A stretch of DNA of 64,000 bases from Deltaproteobacteria bacterium (GCA_019912665.1 JAIOIE010000020.1:37393-101392); one strand, 5' to 3'. Positions 18,081 to 26,794 are shown, counted from the stretch's first letter. The notes: generated by a model not told the origin, from the sequence alone. Translations and numbers: made by a program.

Positions 18081-18802
18081 GGTTTCGCCAGGTCGCCGTC
18101 TGGCCCAGGGGACTGAGGGTCATTCACTGGATAAACGCCTTTTCGGTGCTTATCCTCATACCGCTCGGCGCGTTCCTCTTTTTTGCCGAATACCTGGGCC
18201 TTTCTGACCGGGCCTTCGGCTCGGTGCTGAGCGTCCATGCGACAATAGGGGCGTTTTTTACATTCGGAGTCGTGGCAAGGGCAGTTTTCCTCTTCAGCGG
18301 CCCCCCTGCCGCGAGATGGAAGGATGTCCTCCCGCATACGAGAGAGCAGTTCGCGCTCTTTTCGGCCACCCTCAAATACTATCTCTCCGGTTTCAAGGGC
18401 AAGGCACCGCTTTATCTTACGCACAACCCGGTAGCCGGGGCATGGGATACTTTGCTCTTCATAGTCTTTCTTTCTCAGGCCACGACAGGCCTTTCCATGT
18501 TCTTTTTCCATTCCGCGGAGCACGAGCACAACCACAATCATGCCGCCCTCGAAGGCGCTGCCGCATGGCCCCCTGAATGGTTCGAGGGGCTTCACGTTGC
18601 CGGTGCCGTATTCATAGTGATCTTCGTCCTGGCCCACTTCACCGCGCTCGCCTGGCACGATATCTTCGAGAGAAGGGGCCTCGTATCGAGCATGATAAGC
18701 GGGAGGAAGTTCTATTCCGAGGACGAGATACAGGAGCTTAAGGCGCGCCTCGACCGGAAGGGGCTGAAGCCGGAAGGAAATGAGGGCCAGGAAAAGAGAT
18801 AA
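18077..18802 (+). CDS. Di-heme-type membrane cytochrome b (b561/hydrogenase-cytochrome b superfamily) with a His-rich loop
   Basis: 241 residues with four main transmembrane helices. Candidate axial ligands are H17, H54, H173 and H187, the arrangement of the cytochrome b561/Ni,Fe-hydrogenase b-subunit superfamily. The loop at 145-156 (HSAEHEHNHNHA) has five His residues and faces one membrane side, an unusual metal-binding-like stretch. A charged cytoplasmic tail follows from about residue 195. It is coupled to the upstream membrane protein and lies just before a cytochrome c gene, suggesting electron exchange between quinone and periplasm. The partner enzyme is not visible. Confidence 0.82.
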   Translation: MRFRQVAVWPRGLRVIHWINAFSVLILIPLGAFLFFAEYLGLSDRAFGSVLSVHATIGAFFTFGVVARAVFLFSGPPAARWKDVLPHTREQFALFSATLKYYLSGFKGKAPLYLTHNPVAGAWDTLLFIVFLSQATTGLSMFFFHSAEHEHNHNHAALEGAAAWPPEWFEGLHVAGAVFIVIFVLAHFTALAWHDIFERRGLVSSMISGRKFYSEDEIQELKARLDRKGLKPEGNEGQEKR

Positions 18803-18839
18803 AAGGAAGGTAGTCTTCCAAAATCAAGGAGGTATGCCC

Positions 18840-19235
18840 ATGTGCCGTAATGTCCTGGCCTTTCTCAGCATGTTTTTCCTTGTCTTCGCAGTTAGCCAAT
18901 ACGCGAATACCGCCGAAGAGCCGAAGATGATAAGGGAGGACCCGATCCACAACATGGATGCCCTCATGGAAACGGCGGACAGGCTCTGGAAAGACACCAG
19001 CCTCGGTACCGCCGGGGTATCCTGCTCGACATGCCATCCTGACGGAAAGGACTTGAGGGCCGAGCCTTACCCCAGGCGCATCGAGATGGCGAACGATATA
19101 TTGACGCTCGACCAGATGATAAACTTCTGCATGACTTTTCCGATGAAAGGCGAGCCGCTCCGGTGGAACTCGCGGGAAATGACGGCCCTTGCGGCCTATG
19201 TGAAGGCGTACGCGAAGGGAAACGGCGGGAAATAA
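18840..19235 (+). CDS. Periplasmic mono-heme c-type cytochrome
   Basis: 131 residues from ATG 18840; the Met two codons upstream is too close to the AAGGAGG site. An N-terminal hydrophobic segment (about 5-20, signal peptide or anchor) is followed by one heme motif C62-S-T-C65-H66. Later Met residues (CMTFPM near 100) could be the sixth heme ligand. Third gene of the cytochrome operon, the likely soluble electron carrier for the adjacent cytochrome b. Confidence 0.85.
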   Translation: MCRNVLAFLSMFFLVFAVSQYANTAEEPKMIREDPIHNMDALMETADRLWKDTSLGTAGVSCSTCHPDGKDLRAEPYPRRIEMANDILTLDQMINFCMTFPMKGEPLRWNSREMTALAAYVKAYAKGNGGK

Positions 19236-19422
19236 ACACCACACTGCCCTGCAGGCGGCAAGTGCAGCGCTTAAGCGGCAGGGCGCCCCTTTCGTTTCGT
19301 AGACAGAAAATTTATTCGGACCGGAAATCCTTCCCTCTCCCCAGTCCCCCAAGGTTGACTTTTCCTTCCACACAGTGAGAAAATCGGACCGGATGGCGCG
19401 GTCCTGCCAGGAGGTCCTGCTC

Positions 19423-19797
19423 TTGAGGAAGAAGATTTCAGTGAAGACCAAAAGCGTATACGATAAGGAGGACGAAACAGACGGCCTCAGGGTGCTGGTC
19501 ACGAGATACTGGCCGAGGGGCGTTAAAAGAGAAAGGGCCGACCTCTGGATAAGAGGGCTCGGGCCTTCAACGGAACTCATAAAGGACTGGAAAAAGGGCG
19601 CGCTCGAATGGGACGAGTTCAGGAAAAGATTCGAAAAGGAGTTCAGGGACGAGGGTAAACAGAAGCTCCTGGATGAGCTTGAGAAAGCCGTCATTGAGAG
19701 CGGAGAGAAAAAGGCCACCCTTCTTTGCACGTGCAGGGAGGAGGCGGTCTGCCACAGGATCATACTGAAGGAGATGATCGAGGAGGGCGGAGCCTGA
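19423..19797 (+). CDS. DUF488 family protein (YeaO-like)
   Basis: 124 residues from TTG 19423, chosen because AGGAGGT lies 7 bp upstream; longer in-frame starts lack a ribosome site and exceed family size. VLVTRYWPRGVKRE near the N-terminus and LLCTCREEAVCHRIIL at the C-terminus are typical of this family of uncharacterised small cytoplasmic proteins. Function unknown. Confidence 0.85.
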   Translation: MRKKISVKTKSVYDKEDETDGLRVLVTRYWPRGVKRERADLWIRGLGPSTELIKDWKKGALEWDEFRKRFEKEFRDEGKQKLLDELEKAVIESGEKKATLLCTCREEAVCHRIILKEMIEEGGA

Positions 19798-19836
19798 ATT
19801 CACATAGGACGTCCTGGTTCTACAGACGCGAATGGC

Positions 19837-19861
19837 AAGGGCCTTGAAGGGCCCTTTTTTT
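19837..19861. terminator. Terminator after the DUF488 gene
   Basis: AAGGGCC, a short loop, GGGCCCTT, then T residues on the + strand. It lies between convergent genes. Confidence 0.7.
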
Positions 19862-19864
19862 ATA

Positions 19865-20944
19865 TCAACTGAACGCCGGCTGCGCCGGGGGATTAGATTT
19901 TTCGATGTACAGGGTCTGGGTCGGGTACGCGAACTCAATGCCCATCTCCTGAAACTTTTCGTATATTGACAGGTTAATGGCCTGATGTATATCCATATAT
20001 TTGTTGAAGTCGCTCGATTGAACGAAGTATACGGTCTCGAAGTTCAGGCTGAAGTCCCCGTAGCTCGAAAAATGCGACCTGTCGAAGACGGCGCAATCGG
20101 TGCCGTTGACGATATCCCTTATGACCCCGGGTATGGCCTTGAGCTTCTCCGGCGGGGTCTGGTACGTGACCCCGATCTTGAAAAGGATCCTCCTCCTTTC
20201 CATCCTCTTGAAGTTCCTTATGCGCGAGTTGGTGAGGTCCGAGTTCGAGAGTATTATCTGCTCGCCGCTCAGGCTTCTTATCCGCGTCGTCTTTATCCCT
20301 ATGTGCTCGACGGTGCCGAGGTGGTCCGGTCCGAGCACGATGAAGTCGCCGGTCTCGAAGGGGCGGTCCATGAGTATGGAGAAATAGCTGAAGAGGTCTC
20401 CGAGGACCGACTGCGCGGCCAGGGCCACGGCTATGCCTCCGATGCCGAGTCCGGCTATGACGGCCGAGATTTCGAAACCGAGGTTGTCGAGGAGAAAGAC
20501 GATGCCGATGCCCCATACGACGACCTTAAGCGCCGGTATTATCCCTTTGAAGCTTCGCTGTTTTTCAGGGTCGAGGTCTTTAAGCCAGAAGGCCTCAAAC
20601 GCGTGGACGATGACCGAGCCTATAAGGCGGATACTCAGGAAGGTGAGGAGTATAATGCCTAGTACTTCAAGCGATCTGGAAACTGCGGCAGGGAGCGCAA
20701 GGCTCCGGGTGGCGATATAGAATACGCCGTAATAGAGGAGCGGAGTGATATTCCTGTGGAGCACATTTATCAGAAAGTCGTCGAGCCTGGAATCCGTCCT
20801 CGAAACGATGTTGTGAAGGGCCTTCCTTGTAACGGCGGTTCCTATCTTTACGATAACGAGGCCGAGGAGGATTGCGCCCGCCACGACGATGTAAGTGAGG
20901 ACGGTGTTTCCGAAAAATGTCTCATGAAGAAGGCTGTCGAGCAC
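19865..20944 (-). CDS. MscS-family small-conductance mechanosensitive channel
   Basis: 359 residues from GTG 20944, preferred over an upstream TTG because GGGGG lies 8 bp before it. Several N-terminal transmembrane helices precede the pore-lining helix with the alternating Gly/Ala pattern GLGIGGIAVALAAQSVLGDLF (about 177-197). The beta domain (GDFIVLGPDHLGTVEHIGIKTTRIRS) and C-terminal cytoplasmic domain follow. It releases solutes on hypo-osmotic shock at the inner membrane. Convergent with the DUF488 gene. Confidence 0.92.
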   Translation of the reverse strand: MLDSLLHETFFGNTVLTYIVVAGAILLGLVIVKIGTAVTRKALHNIVSRTDSRLDDFLINVLHRNITPLLYYGVFYIATRSLALPAAVSRSLEVLGIILLTFLSIRLIGSVIVHAFEAFWLKDLDPEKQRSFKGIIPALKVVVWGIGIVFLLDNLGFEISAVIAGLGIGGIAVALAAQSVLGDLFSYFSILMDRPFETGDFIVLGPDHLGTVEHIGIKTTRIRSLSGEQIILSNSDLTNSRIRNFKRMERRRILFKIGVTYQTPPEKLKAIPGVIRDIVNGTDCAVFDRSHFSSYGDFSLNFETVYFVQSSDFNKYMDIHQAINLSIYEKFQEMGIEFAYPTQTLYIEKSNPPAQPAFS

Positions 20945-21123
20945 AAAAGCACCCCCGTTTATTCTTGAAAGGCTCAAGAGAGCAGCCTGTTGGTTCCTGC
21001 CCTGAATGATTCAGCCTGACCAGGCGCGGCGCACTCCCGAACATTCCGGGTTCGTCATATAAAATATCACAAGAGGGATTGCCCTGGCAAATAATAAGGC
21101 TTCGGACGGACTGCGTTTTCAGG

Positions 21124-21272
21124 GCCGCCTCTTAAAATAGCTCTTTTTCCTGACCTATGTGTCAGGGCGGAAATAAAAATGCTCACATTCACATATTTGC
21201 ATATATGCACCGCTTTTTATTTCCGCCCTTGCTTGACTTCAGAAAAAAGATACTGATTTTTAGAGGCAGCCT
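21124..21272 (+). repeat. Family A palindromic element, copy 2
   Basis: Ends GCCGCCTCTTAAAAT and (reverse complement) GCTGCCTCTAAAAAT. The inner stem GGGCGGAAATAAAAA pairs fully with TTTTTATTTCCGCCC. Apical sequence TGCTCACATTCACATATTTGCATATATGCACCGC, slightly longer than in other copies. It lies between divergent MscS and rubrerythrin genes; its right end merges into the region just before TATAAT 21277-21282, which may serve rubrerythrin. Confidence 0.88.
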
Positions 21273-21316
21273 CAAGTATAATGTGGGTTCAAAAAAACTA
21301 ATTTTGAGGTGTGTGG

Positions 21317-21892
21317 ATGAAGAGCATAAAGGGTACGAAGACCGAAAAGAACCTGCTCGCGGCCTTCTCGGGGGAATCGCAGGCCCGTAACAGGTACACT
21401 TACTTCGCATCGCAGGCGAAGAAGGAAGGGTATGAGCAGATATCATGGCTCTTTACCGAGACCGCCGACAACGAAAAGGAGCACGCGAAGAGGCTTTTCA
21501 AGTTCCTTGAAGGCGGGGACGTGGAGGTCATTGCCGTCTTCCCGGCTGGCGTGATAGGCGAAACAGCGGCCAACCTCAAGGCGGCCGCAGAGGGCGAGAA
21601 CCACGAGCATGAGGTAATGTACCCGGAGTTCGCCAAGACTGCCCTGGAAGAGGGCTTCCCTCTAGTAGCGTCGGTTTTCAGGGCCATAGCAGTCGCCGAG
21701 AAGCAGCACGAGAAGCGCTACCTGGGCCTTCTTGAAAATATCGAGAAAGGCCGCATCTTCAAGCGCGATTCATCCGTAAAGTGGAGGTGCCGGAACTGCG
21801 GCTACATACACGAATCCCCCGGCGCGCCGTCCAAGTGCCCCGCATGCGACCACCCGCAGGCGCACTTTGAGCTGCTGGAGGAGAACTGGTAA
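21317..21892 (+). CDS. Rubrerythrin
   Basis: Di-iron peroxidase reducing H2O2 in anaerobic cytoplasm. 191 residues from ATG 21317. The ferritin-like domain (1-145) has the Glu/His motifs FSGESQARNRYTYFA, ADNEKEHAKRLF, HEHEVMYPEFA and AVAEKQHEKRY. The C-terminal rubredoxin domain has CRNC and CPAC (about 158-180). It is monocistronic with a terminator. TATAAT at 21277-21282 is a likely -10 box; the -35 would fall in the end of repeat A2. Confidence 0.95.
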   Translation: MKSIKGTKTEKNLLAAFSGESQARNRYTYFASQAKKEGYEQISWLFTETADNEKEHAKRLFKFLEGGDVEVIAVFPAGVIGETAANLKAAAEGENHEHEVMYPEFAKTALEEGFPLVASVFRAIAVAEKQHEKRYLGLLENIEKGRIFKRDSSVKWRCRNCGYIHESPGAPSKCPACDHPQAHFELLEENW

Positions 21893-21918
21893 GCTGGTTT
21901 TGAGAAGGTAAAAATACG

Positions 21919-21949
21919 AGACCCGGACCGCTGGCCCGGGTCTTTTTTT
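21919..21949 (+). terminator. Rho-independent terminator after rubrerythrin
   Basis: GACCCGG and CCGGGTC stem followed by seven T. Confidence 0.85.
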
Positions 21950-21982
21950 ATGAGATAGGGCGGCTTTTGGTGAACTTGTTTT

Positions 21983-22459
21983 TTAAGCGGCTTTCTTGCC
22001 TTCCTCGACCTCTATCTTGACCTTTCTCGGAAGGGCCTCTGCCTTCGCGGGCATCGTTATCTCGATGACGCCGTTCCTGTAGCCAGCGTGGATCTTCGCG
22101 GTCTCTACGCCTTCGGGAAGCGTGATCGACCTCTCGAAGGAGCCGAACGTGGTCTCATGGAAGAGGTAGCCCTCTTTCTTCTCCTCAACTTCGGCCTTCC
22201 TCTCGCCCTTGATCGTAAGGACGTTGCCGGTGACCGAGATGTCGACATCCTTGGGGTCCACTCCGGGGATATCGGCGCGGACTACAAACGTGTTGTCCTT
22301 CATGTAGCTGTCAACGAGGGGATACCATTCGCCCCTGAATTCCCTCCTGAAAAGGCCCCTGGGCGTAAACCCGCCGAAGAACCTAGTGAAGAGGTCGTCC
22401 ATGTCCTTCTGGATGTTCGCAAGCTCCCTTAAGGGCTCCCATTTCCTCAGATCTGCCAT
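21983..22459 (-). CDS. Small heat-shock protein (Hsp20/alpha-crystallin)
   Basis: ATP-independent holdase chaperone. 158 residues from ATG 22459, chosen for its GGAGGTGAT site; longer in-frame starts would cross the promoter. The alpha-crystallin domain is about 47-140, with ADIPGVDPKDVDISV, ESFERSITLP-like GSFERSITLPEGV and the NGVIEITMP closing strand. The C-terminal I-x-V-like segment is IEVEEGKK. Single gene with its own promoter; no CIRCE element visible. Confidence 0.94.
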   Translation of the reverse strand: MADLRKWEPLRELANIQKDMDDLFTRFFGGFTPRGLFRREFRGEWYPLVDSYMKDNTFVVRADIPGVDPKDVDISVTGNVLTIKGERKAEVEEKKEGYLFHETTFGSFERSITLPEGVETAKIHAGYRNGVIEITMPAKAEALPRKVKIEVEEGKKAA

Positions 22460-22517
22460 AATATCACCTCCCGCCTTAAACCGCCTTATCTCACCTGTCA
22501 CAACTAGGCCTAATTTA

Positions 22518-22546
22518 AATATAGTCCTTTCCCGAAAGACTGTCAA
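22518..22546 (-). promoter_or_regulatory. Sigma-70-type promoter for the Hsp20 gene
   Basis: TTGACA (22541-22546), a 17-bp spacer and TATATT (22518-22523) on the minus strand, about 59 bp before the start codon. Confidence 0.75.
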
Positions 22547-22656
22547 GTCCGAGTAGGGCTGTAAAACGTAGGCAAATCAATGGCTTGGGTGTGAGAAATG
22601 GGGGGGCGGATACGGTGCCGGCCAGCTTTGGGCCGGCACCGAAGTGCGGCTTGCTT

Positions 22657-23949
22657 TTAGTCCAGGAAACTTACGTCCATTATATGGGCAGAGCAGGATA
22701 TGCACGGGTCGTAAGCCCTGACCAGGGTCTCTACGCCTTTGGTTATCTCTGCCTTGGGCCTGTCAAGCACTGTAGGCACAAAGGCACGGAGGTCGTCCTC
22801 AATGGAGCGCAGGTTCTGCGCGGTGGGGATTATGCAGACCGAGCTCTCGATCAGGCCGTCCCTGTTTATCTCGTACTCGTGGTAGAGCGTGCCCCTGGGC
22901 GCCTCGACGATGCCGACGCCCCTGCCGTATCCCTCAGGCTTTGCGAGCGGCTCCGGTTTCGGCCCGAGCTCCAGAAGCTCGTCTATGAAGCCTATGGCCT
23001 CTTCGGTTGCATGGAAGCACTCGATAAGCTGCGCCATGTTGTTCATGAAGGGGTTGTGGCAGGGGAGCTTCATGCCCGAGGCCTTGAGCGCGTCTTTGGC
23101 CCTTGGGCCTAGCTGGCGACGATTGTTATTGATTCTCGCAAGGGCCCCGACCATGTAAGTGCCTTTGGACGAGCGCGCGTGCTTTGCGCTCGAGTGCTCG
23201 ACAACGTACTCTTTTACCTCGTCGGTGAAACATTTGGGGTCTATCTCGTTGCCGAGGCTTGAAACAGGCTCACCGGAGTAGAAGGCGTACTCGCCTTTTG
23301 ATTTAAGAGAAATGAATTCCCGCTCGAGTGAAAAATCCGGGAGTTTCGCGTTCGCCAGGAATTCGAGCGCAGCCTCGAGGCCGGAGAAAGAGGCCTCAAG
23401 CTCCCTCTTGAGCTTCTTAAGGTCCGCCGGCTTCGGCGTGAAGACGACCCCGCCCGGGAAGAGGGAAATGGGGTGTATGTGGCGGCCCCCGACCGTCTCG
23501 CATATCTCGTTGGCGAGCCTCTTAAGCTCAAGCCCGGTCTTCGCCATCTCCGGATGAGAAGCGAGGAGAGGCACTATCGAGCCGACCCCCGCGAGGTCCG
23601 GAAGCACGAGGAAGAATATGTGGAGTATGTGGCTCTGGAGCATCTCGCCGTCGAAGGCGAGCTTTCTTAAAAGGGATGCCTGACTGGATATCCTTATGTC
23701 CATGGCGTCCTCTATGGCGCGAAGCGAGGCCGAGGTGTGGCTTACGGCGCAGATGCCGCATATGCGGGCCATTATGTGCTGGGCCTCGTCATAGCGCCTT
23801 CCGCGGAGCATCATCTCGAAGAACCTTGGCGACTCGATTATCTCGAGCTTAAGCTCCTTTATGACGCCCTTCTTCACGTCGATGACGATGTTGCCGTGCC
23901 CCTCGACCCTGGTTATCTCGTGTACCTTTATATTGAGATCTCTTTTCAT
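22657..23949 (-). CDS. Group-3-type [NiFe] hydrogenase large subunit
   Basis: Carries the Ni-Fe active site that splits or makes H2. 430 residues. N-terminal ligand motif R-I-C64-G-I-C67-A-V-S-H and C-terminal motif D-P-C416-I-S-C419-S-A-H422. The eight residues after H422 are expected to be removed by a maturation protease. The short L2 motif and overall size match cytoplasmic group 3 enzymes (F420-non-reducing or sulfhydrogenase type) and not group 1 membrane enzymes. The small-subunit gene lies 34 bp upstream. No diaphorase, heterodisulfide-reductase-type or hyp maturation gene is next to it. Confidence 0.92.
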   Translation of the reverse strand: MKRDLNIKVHEITRVEGHGNIVIDVKKGVIKELKLEIIESPRFFEMMLRGRRYDEAQHIMARICGICAVSHTSASLRAIEDAMDIRISSQASLLRKLAFDGEMLQSHILHIFFLVLPDLAGVGSIVPLLASHPEMAKTGLELKRLANEICETVGGRHIHPISLFPGGVVFTPKPADLKKLKRELEASFSGLEAALEFLANAKLPDFSLEREFISLKSKGEYAFYSGEPVSSLGNEIDPKCFTDEVKEYVVEHSSAKHARSSKGTYMVGALARINNNRRQLGPRAKDALKASGMKLPCHNPFMNNMAQLIECFHATEEAIGFIDELLELGPKPEPLAKPEGYGRGVGIVEAPRGTLYHEYEINRDGLIESSVCIIPTAQNLRSIEDDLRAFVPTVLDRPKAEITKGVETLVRAYDPCISCSAHIMDVSFLD

Positions 23950-23983
23950 CTATTGCTTTCCTTGAATTGATTGGGTTTCGCTG

Positions 23984-24748
23984 TCAGCACTTTCGACCTG
24001 ACCCGCACTCGCCGTAGAGCGCGAACTTCTTCGCGACCGCTTCGGCCGTAAGCCCGTACCTTTCGAGCGTCTCCCTGTGCGAATCCGTATTGGGGTTGTC
24101 GACCGGCCCCCTGCATCCCCAGCACCATGTGCCGTAGGTTACGCATATGGAGTCGCAGCCGCCCCTTGAGACCGGGCCCAGGCAGTGGCCGCCCTTCTCG
24201 AAGACGCAGATATTCCCGGCCATCTTGCAGTCCACGCATACTGGGTGGTTTACGATGTCGGGCTTCTTGCCCATGAGGAGGGCCGTAAGAAAGGAGAGAA
24301 ACTCTTTCTTCGAAATGGGGCAGCCGTGGAGGTAGTAGTCTACCGGCACGACTTCGTCTATGGGCCTTGCGGGGATGGTGTCGATTAGCTTATAGCTCTC
24401 AGCCGCCTTCTTGCCGTAGACAGCTTCCTTCACCTCCTCCATTGGATAGCGGTTCTTGAGGCAGTTGAGCCCGCCTGTGGACGAGCAGGCTCCGAGCGCC
24501 ACGACCACCTTGGCCTGCTTCCTTATCTTTTTTATTTTCCTTATCTCGTCGCGCCTGCTTATGGAGCCCTCGACAAAGGCGATGTCGTAATCGTCGGACT
24601 TCTCGGTCATGGCCTCCCTGAAGTTGACTATCTTTATGTGCTTAAGGATATCCGGCAGCTCCTTTTCGCAGCTCAGGACCATGAGCTGGCAGCCCTCACA
24701 GCAAGTGAACGAGAAGAATGCGACACTGGGTTTTTCCTGTGATTCCAT
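23984..24748 (-). CDS. [NiFe] hydrogenase small (iron-sulfur) subunit
   Basis: Electron relay for the large subunit, in the NADH-ubiquinone oxidoreductase 20-kDa family. 254 residues without a Tat signal, so cytoplasmic. Proximal [4Fe-4S] ligands: C17 and C20 (TCCEGC), C88 (GACSS) and C143 (HGCP). A further 60-residue C-terminal region has C171, C174, C181, C189, C198, C202, C209 and C212, enough for two more clusters. It is first in a two-gene operon. The partner that accepts its electrons is not encoded nearby. Confidence 0.9.
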   Translation of the reverse strand: MESQEKPSVAFFSFTCCEGCQLMVLSCEKELPDILKHIKIVNFREAMTEKSDDYDIAFVEGSISRRDEIRKIKKIRKQAKVVVALGACSSTGGLNCLKNRYPMEEVKEAVYGKKAAESYKLIDTIPARPIDEVVPVDYYLHGCPISKKEFLSFLTALLMGKKPDIVNHPVCVDCKMAGNICVFEKGGHCLGPVSRGGCDSICVTYGTWCWGCRGPVDNPNTDSHRETLERYGLTAEAVAKKFALYGECGSGRKC

Positions 24749-24790
24749 GAGTTCCTTCCTCTTTTGTAAGTGCTTGAGTTTTCTTAGGAA

Positions 24791-24819
24791 ATAATATCAC
24801 AGGGGCGTTTTTTTGTAAA
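24791..24819 (-). promoter_or_regulatory. Promoter of the hydrogenase operon
   Basis: TTTACA (24814-24819), a 17-bp spacer and TATTAT (24791-24796) on the minus strand, 42 bp before the small-subunit ATG. Confidence 0.6.
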
Positions 24820-24937
24820 CCCCGGCGGACCGTTTGATTTAAAAAAAAGAGAAAAGGTTCAGTGTTCCTGAACGGATTTACTGTGCGGCCAGAAATGGCG
24901 GTAAGGGCTTAAAATGCTGGACAATGGCGCTGTTACA

Positions 24938-24960
24938 GGCTATTTTTTAGAGACGCCCTG
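24938..24960 (+). repeat. Possible family A end remnant
   Basis: TTTTTTAGAGACGCCCTG resembles the right end of family A copies (TTTTTAGAGGCACCCTG in copy 3). No left end or core is nearby, so it may be a solo remnant or chance. Confidence 0.35.
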
Positions 24961-24988
24961 ATGTCCTGAGGCCCTATCCTTAGCTCCG

Positions 24989-25669
24989 GTGTTTGATGTG
25001 AAAAGGGTAAAAAAGTCAGCCAAGATACTGTTTCTCCTTTCTGCCGCCTTCCTCCTTGCGACCATGTTCACACCCATCCCTAACATGCTTGCAAGGCCGC
25101 TCATCGTAAACGGGCCCGTACTCAATGAGGCCGGCCTTATAGCCGTCCTTGGCGGAGGCGCTTACCCGAACGGCGCCCTTGGATCGGCATCCAATGAAAG
25201 GCTCATAAAAGGGGTCCTCCTCTATAAGCGTGGCCATGCCAAAAAGATAGTCTTTACAGGCGGCATGGTGCATGGCGCTTTTGGGAAGCTAGGGAATACC
25301 GTCCTCGGCGCGCGCCCGGCAGAGCCCCTGCCCGAGGCCTCCATCATGGGCGCGATAGCCCGCGAATTCGGCATACCGACTGAAGACATGGCAGTCGATC
25401 AGGGCTCGTTAAACACCTACGAGAACCTGAGGTTCGTAAAGGCCTACATGGAGGATAACGGGCTCAAGACGGTCATGATAGTCACCTCGCCGACGCACAT
25501 GAGGAGGGCTTCACTCGTCGCTCAAAAGCTCGGGCTTATCTATATCTCCGCTCCGGTCGAGGACAATACACCTTATCGCACCTCTGCGATAGACAGGCTG
25601 GCCCTCACGCGCGAGGTCATGTGGGAGTATCTGGGGATAGCGCTATACAGGATGTATGGATACGTTTGA
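24989..25669 (+). CDS. DUF218/ElyC-SanA-type membrane protein
   Basis: 226 residues from GTG 24989 (GTG 24998 is an alternative; no clear ribosome site). One N-terminal transmembrane helix (about 12-32) is followed by an extracytoplasmic DUF218 domain with AVLGGGAYPNG, GSLNTYENL, IVTSPTHMRRA and the closing RLALTREVMWEYLG. Family members such as SanA and ElyC affect envelope or peptidoglycan integrity. Substrate unknown. Confidence 0.87.
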   Translation: MFDVKRVKKSAKILFLLSAAFLLATMFTPIPNMLARPLIVNGPVLNEAGLIAVLGGGAYPNGALGSASNERLIKGVLLYKRGHAKKIVFTGGMVHGAFGKLGNTVLGARPAEPLPEASIMGAIAREFGIPTEDMAVDQGSLNTYENLRFVKAYMEDNGLKTVMIVTSPTHMRRASLVAQKLGLIYISAPVEDNTPYRTSAIDRLALTREVMWEYLGIALYRMYGYV

Positions 25670-25694
25670 TTAACGATTGGAAATTCAAACCACA

Positions 25695-25808
25695 TCGGCT
25701 TCTCAAGATGCAAGGAGTCGAAAAATGAGAATGAGACCGTACTTTTATTGTACGCCGCAGTGACGAATTTTGAAGACGACGCAGCAGATTGGGCTTTTTG
25801 AGCAGCCG
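25695..25808 (-). repeat. Family C palindromic element, copy 1 (minus orientation)
   Basis: About 114 bp. Its reverse complement aligns with copy 2 at 42364: GGCTGCTCAAAAAGCCC, then GCGTCGTCTTCAAAATT, GCGGCGTACA, AAAAGTACG, CTCATTTTTCGACTCC, TTGCATCTTG. The right end directly abuts the stop codon of the AEC transporter gene. Confidence 0.85.
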
Positions 25809-26687
25809 CTACATTATCCAGAGGAGCAGAACCGGCGTCGTAAAGACACTAACGAGGGTCGAAAGGGCGACTGTGGACGCCACTAGGTCGCTATTCACCT
25901 GGTACCTGTGGCTTACTACGAAGTTTATGACAGCGGCCGGCATCCCGGATGACAGGAGTATGATCTGCTGATTAAGCCCCTCTATGCCGAATAGGCTTAC
26001 GACACCCCACGCCACGGCAACCCCGCCTCCTATCCTTATCGCCGTCCCGGCAAGCGATATCCCGGGATAGGCGAGCCTGGCCGAGTAGAGCCGGTATCCG
26101 AGGGCCACCTGCATTATGGGTATGGTCGCCGCGCCGAGCATGTCGAAGGTAGTTAAGAGCGGCTCGGGCATTCTCACTTCCGCGACATTAAGGGCTATGG
26201 CCAGGACCGCCGAGTAGATTAGCGGGAGCCTGAACATTTCCGAGAGCCCGCCCTTGCCCTTTGCAATATATATTCCCAGAGAATAGACGAGTATGCTGAT
26301 GGCTATGTAGTAGAGTATGGCCACCGAAAGCCCCTCGGGCCCGAAGGCCAGGAGCGCGAGCGGGAAGGACATGTTCCCCGAGTTCATGAACATGGCAGGG
26401 AGGTAAAAGCCCCGGAGGTCCTCTCTCTTTATGGCCTTCAGGTACAGGAACGCGAGCACGCCAGTGCCCAAAACCACGACGAGCGCAGAGAGCGAGACGA
26501 CCGCAAGGTCGGCAATGACGAGTTTCTTATGCGAAAGAGAGGATACGACCAGGGCCGGGATGGTCAGGTACAAAAGGACGTCTATTATGGGCTCGAGGCT
26601 TATCTTCCTGAAGCTCGCGAAAAGGTATCCCAGGCCTATGATGCTGAAGACCGGGAATACTATTGAGAGGACCTTCACTATTTCCAT
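25809..26687 (-). CDS. AEC-family transporter (auxin-efflux-carrier/permease type)
   Basis: 292-residue inner-membrane permease with about ten helices in two pseudo-repeats. The conserved NSGNMSFPLALLAFG (about 101-115) and the C-terminal SSGMPAAVINFVVSHRY mark the family. Members export or import dicarboxylates such as malate; the substrate here is not known. Downstream of pycB but separated by a terminator, so separately transcribed. Confidence 0.9.
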   Translation of the reverse strand: MEIVKVLSIVFPVFSIIGLGYLFASFRKISLEPIIDVLLYLTIPALVVSSLSHKKLVIADLAVVSLSALVVVLGTGVLAFLYLKAIKREDLRGFYLPAMFMNSGNMSFPLALLAFGPEGLSVAILYYIAISILVYSLGIYIAKGKGGLSEMFRLPLIYSAVLAIALNVAEVRMPEPLLTTFDMLGAATIPIMQVALGYRLYSARLAYPGISLAGTAIRIGGGVAVAWGVVSLFGIEGLNQQIILLSSGMPAAVINFVVSHRYQVNSDLVASTVALSTLVSVFTTPVLLLWIM

Positions 26688-26712
26688 CGGTATATGCCTG
26701 CCTCGATTTTAA

Positions 26713-26751
26713 CAAAAAAAGAGGCGGGCGGAAAACCCGCCCCGCCTCTTT
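26713..26751 (-). terminator. Terminator of the pycAB operon
   Basis: On the minus strand: GAGGCGGGGCGGG, TTTT loop, CCGCCCGCCTC, then TTTTTTT. Confidence 0.85.
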
Positions 26752-26794
26752 CGACTGTCCAGTCTTCGTAGCGGCCGAAATGAAATCCCGGCCC

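Noticed and set aside
22460..22546. Upstream in-frame extension of the Hsp20 gene
   Set aside because: It crosses the promoter, and the family N-terminus starts at ATG 22459.
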